In this document: piece after piece, positions 62,920 through 64,000 of the stretch
Layout of the letters: every line of letters starts with the position of its first letter
Numbering within the stretch: the stretch's first letter is position 1
Source: Pseudofabraea citricarpa
Taxonomy: Eukaryota > Ascomycota > Leotiomycetes > Helotiales > Dermateaceae
DNA: 64,000 nt
Reading direction: 5' to 3'
Assembly: GCA_029641185.1 (NCBI GenBank)
Contig: JAPWGK010000017.1
Location: forward strand, 1-64,000
Made by a program: the position numbers and the translations under genes
Notes under the pieces: model-generated
The model's database searches: none
What the model was told of the DNA's origin: nothing
Seen by the model: the letters and a program-made list of their open reading frames with translations, nothing else

Positions 62920-63948
62920 ATGACATTCAATATACGCAATCGCTCTGACGACTTAGCTGAGACACTTCAGGCGCCGCGTGATGTAGCAAAGCAATTCCAA
63001 TCCCTCAAACGGGACAACCAAACAGAACAGATTGTCCAAAAATTCGCAAACTTTCACCGGCTCCCTAAAGAGATCAGGCACAAGATAATGGACTTTTTAT
63101 TGCCAGAGCCTCGGGTGATCCGAGCCCGGATCGCATACGAAGCACCTTTTGAGTACTTTTATTTCGATTATCCGCACCACCAGTTCCAGAGGGACTTTGA
63201 GAAACAAGCCAGTCGGATTATAAGAATAGGCCCTGAATTTCGCGATTATTTCTTATTTAGATATAGATGGATTCTCTCGCAAAAATGCCAGACAACATTT
63301 CCTGTCTACTCCAGGGACATTTCGCTTGACAATCTGATTGGTGTTTCTCGCGATAGTTTGGTACTATGTAATGAGAGGTTGAATGCTTTGCGGGTTCATG
63401 GACCAAGCCCATTTCAATTCCCGACTAGCCTCAGATCTCTAGCTGTTCAGATTCCTGGTGTCGAGCGGCAATCACTACGACAAACAATGGATTTCCTGGA
63501 GAGACATGCGCCACATATCAATCAATTTACCTATGTGGTGGGGTGCCATATAAGCGTACTCGGAGAACCAAAACTTCTAGCACTCGATGAGTGGATGGAA
63601 GATGCTATAACCATCGAATTACCAGGAATTGGAAGAGGACACGAAACACTGGGCACAGTCGAAAAGTCACTCTATGCAGCAAAGAAGCTCAAACGATGGT
63701 ACTCTAAAGAGGTTGAAATACGAGAGAATCACGGGAGTGTAGTATACTGGCACAGGGTGAGATTTAGTGTTTCTGTTATGGCGGAGCTGTGTCATTACGT
63801 TGACGCTTTGCCCCCGAACTATGTTCCGCACCGCTTTCCTTCAAAACTGGTTTACTTTGTGCCGCCGTTCCAACTCTGGTTTCCGCATAATGGGGATTCA
63901 AGATTCAGGGGAATTTATGATGGGATTGAAGAGATGTTTAATGAGTGA
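62920..63948 (+). CDS. 2EXR-domain protein of unknown function
   Basis: From the ATG at 62,920 the frame gives 342 residues without introns. The 2EXR domain lies at about residues 43-70: F-A-N-F-H-R-L-P-K-E-I-R-H-K-I-M-D-F, followed by P-E-P-R-V-I. The remaining 270 residues are typical of the family's variable part, with W, F and Y clusters and L-R-S-L-A-V-Q. An alternative start is the ATG at 62,841: splicing GTGAGT (62,845) to CTTAG (62,956) would give an N-terminus M-T-E-T-L-Q in the same frame, 331 residues; a four-base first exon is unusual but possible. Function unknown. Confidence 0.85.
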   Translation: MTFNIRNRSDDLAETLQAPRDVAKQFQSLKRDNQTEQIVQKFANFHRLPKEIRHKIMDFLLPEPRVIRARIAYEAPFEYFYFDYPHHQFQRDFEKQASRIIRIGPEFRDYFLFRYRWILSQKCQTTFPVYSRDISLDNLIGVSRDSLVLCNERLNALRVHGPSPFQFPTSLRSLAVQIPGVERQSLRQTMDFLERHAPHINQFTYVVGCHISVLGEPKLLALDEWMEDAITIELPGIGRGHETLGTVEKSLYAAKKLKRWYSKEVEIRENHGSVVYWHRVRFSVSVMAELCHYVDALPPNYVPHRFPSKLVYFVPPFQLWFPHNGDSRFRGIYDGIEEMFNE

Positions 63949-64000
63949 AATGAAGAATAATTGTGTATGAAGCTGTTTGATCGTAGCACATGGAACAAGT

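Overview
The window is nuclear DNA of a filamentous ascomycete (Pezizomycotina). Leotiomycetes is my best guess, with moderate confidence. The genes carry short GT..AG introns (47-151 nt, several with CTAAY-like branch sites). They are interrupted by two very AT-rich islands in which CpA and TpG are almost absent while CpG persists. That is the signature of repeat-induced point mutation (RIP).

Layout. Positions 1-31,800 form a RIP-ruined nest of transposons. It holds a Ty1/copia pol on the plus strand (about 3.5-8.9 kb), a Ty3/gypsy pol on the minus strand (about 15.3-18.1 kb) inside a pair of ~300-bp LTR-like direct repeats, 3.3-kb inverted copies of one unidentified repeat, and unclassified remnants ending in two minisatellites. 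From 31.8 to 36.36 kb there is normal-composition DNA with a small secreted protein of possible NTF2-like fold and a divergent zinc-type MDR dehydrogenase. From 36,377 to 43,187 lies one complete hAT DNA transposon (6.8 kb, ~23-bp terminal inverted repeats, perfect 8-bp target-site duplication, recognisable dead transposase). It sits inside the signal-peptide codons of a secreted vanadium-haloperoxidase-like gene, whose remaining exons run to 44,683.

From 45 to 51.3 kb there is a compact housekeeping block: TAF6 (TFIID/SAGA subunit, with an in-frame cysteine-rich upstream extension), thymidylate kinase, GTP cyclohydrolase I and TAF11 (TFIID). Then come a membrane-anchored GH16 glucanase-like protein (52.5-53.9 kb), a gene-poor 2.7-kb stretch, a family-2 processive glycosyltransferase resembling fungal GT2 proteins needed for surface growth (56.7-59.5 kb), and a divergent pair of 2EXR-domain genes (60.2-63.9 kb).

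Working together. The housekeeping genes supply transcription initiation, dTTP synthesis and pterin synthesis and have no obvious link to the flanking accessory genes. The most informative structure is the hAT insertion. Besides physically splitting the haloperoxidase gene, RIP-type mutations appear to have leaked from the transposon into it: the start codon now reads ATA and a glutamine codon now reads TAG, both close to the insertion. Several gene models below (secreted protein, haloperoxidase, 2EXR gene at 60.2 kb) were built by joining exons by hand, and in each the phases close exactly. No tRNA, rRNA or CRISPR array was recognised.
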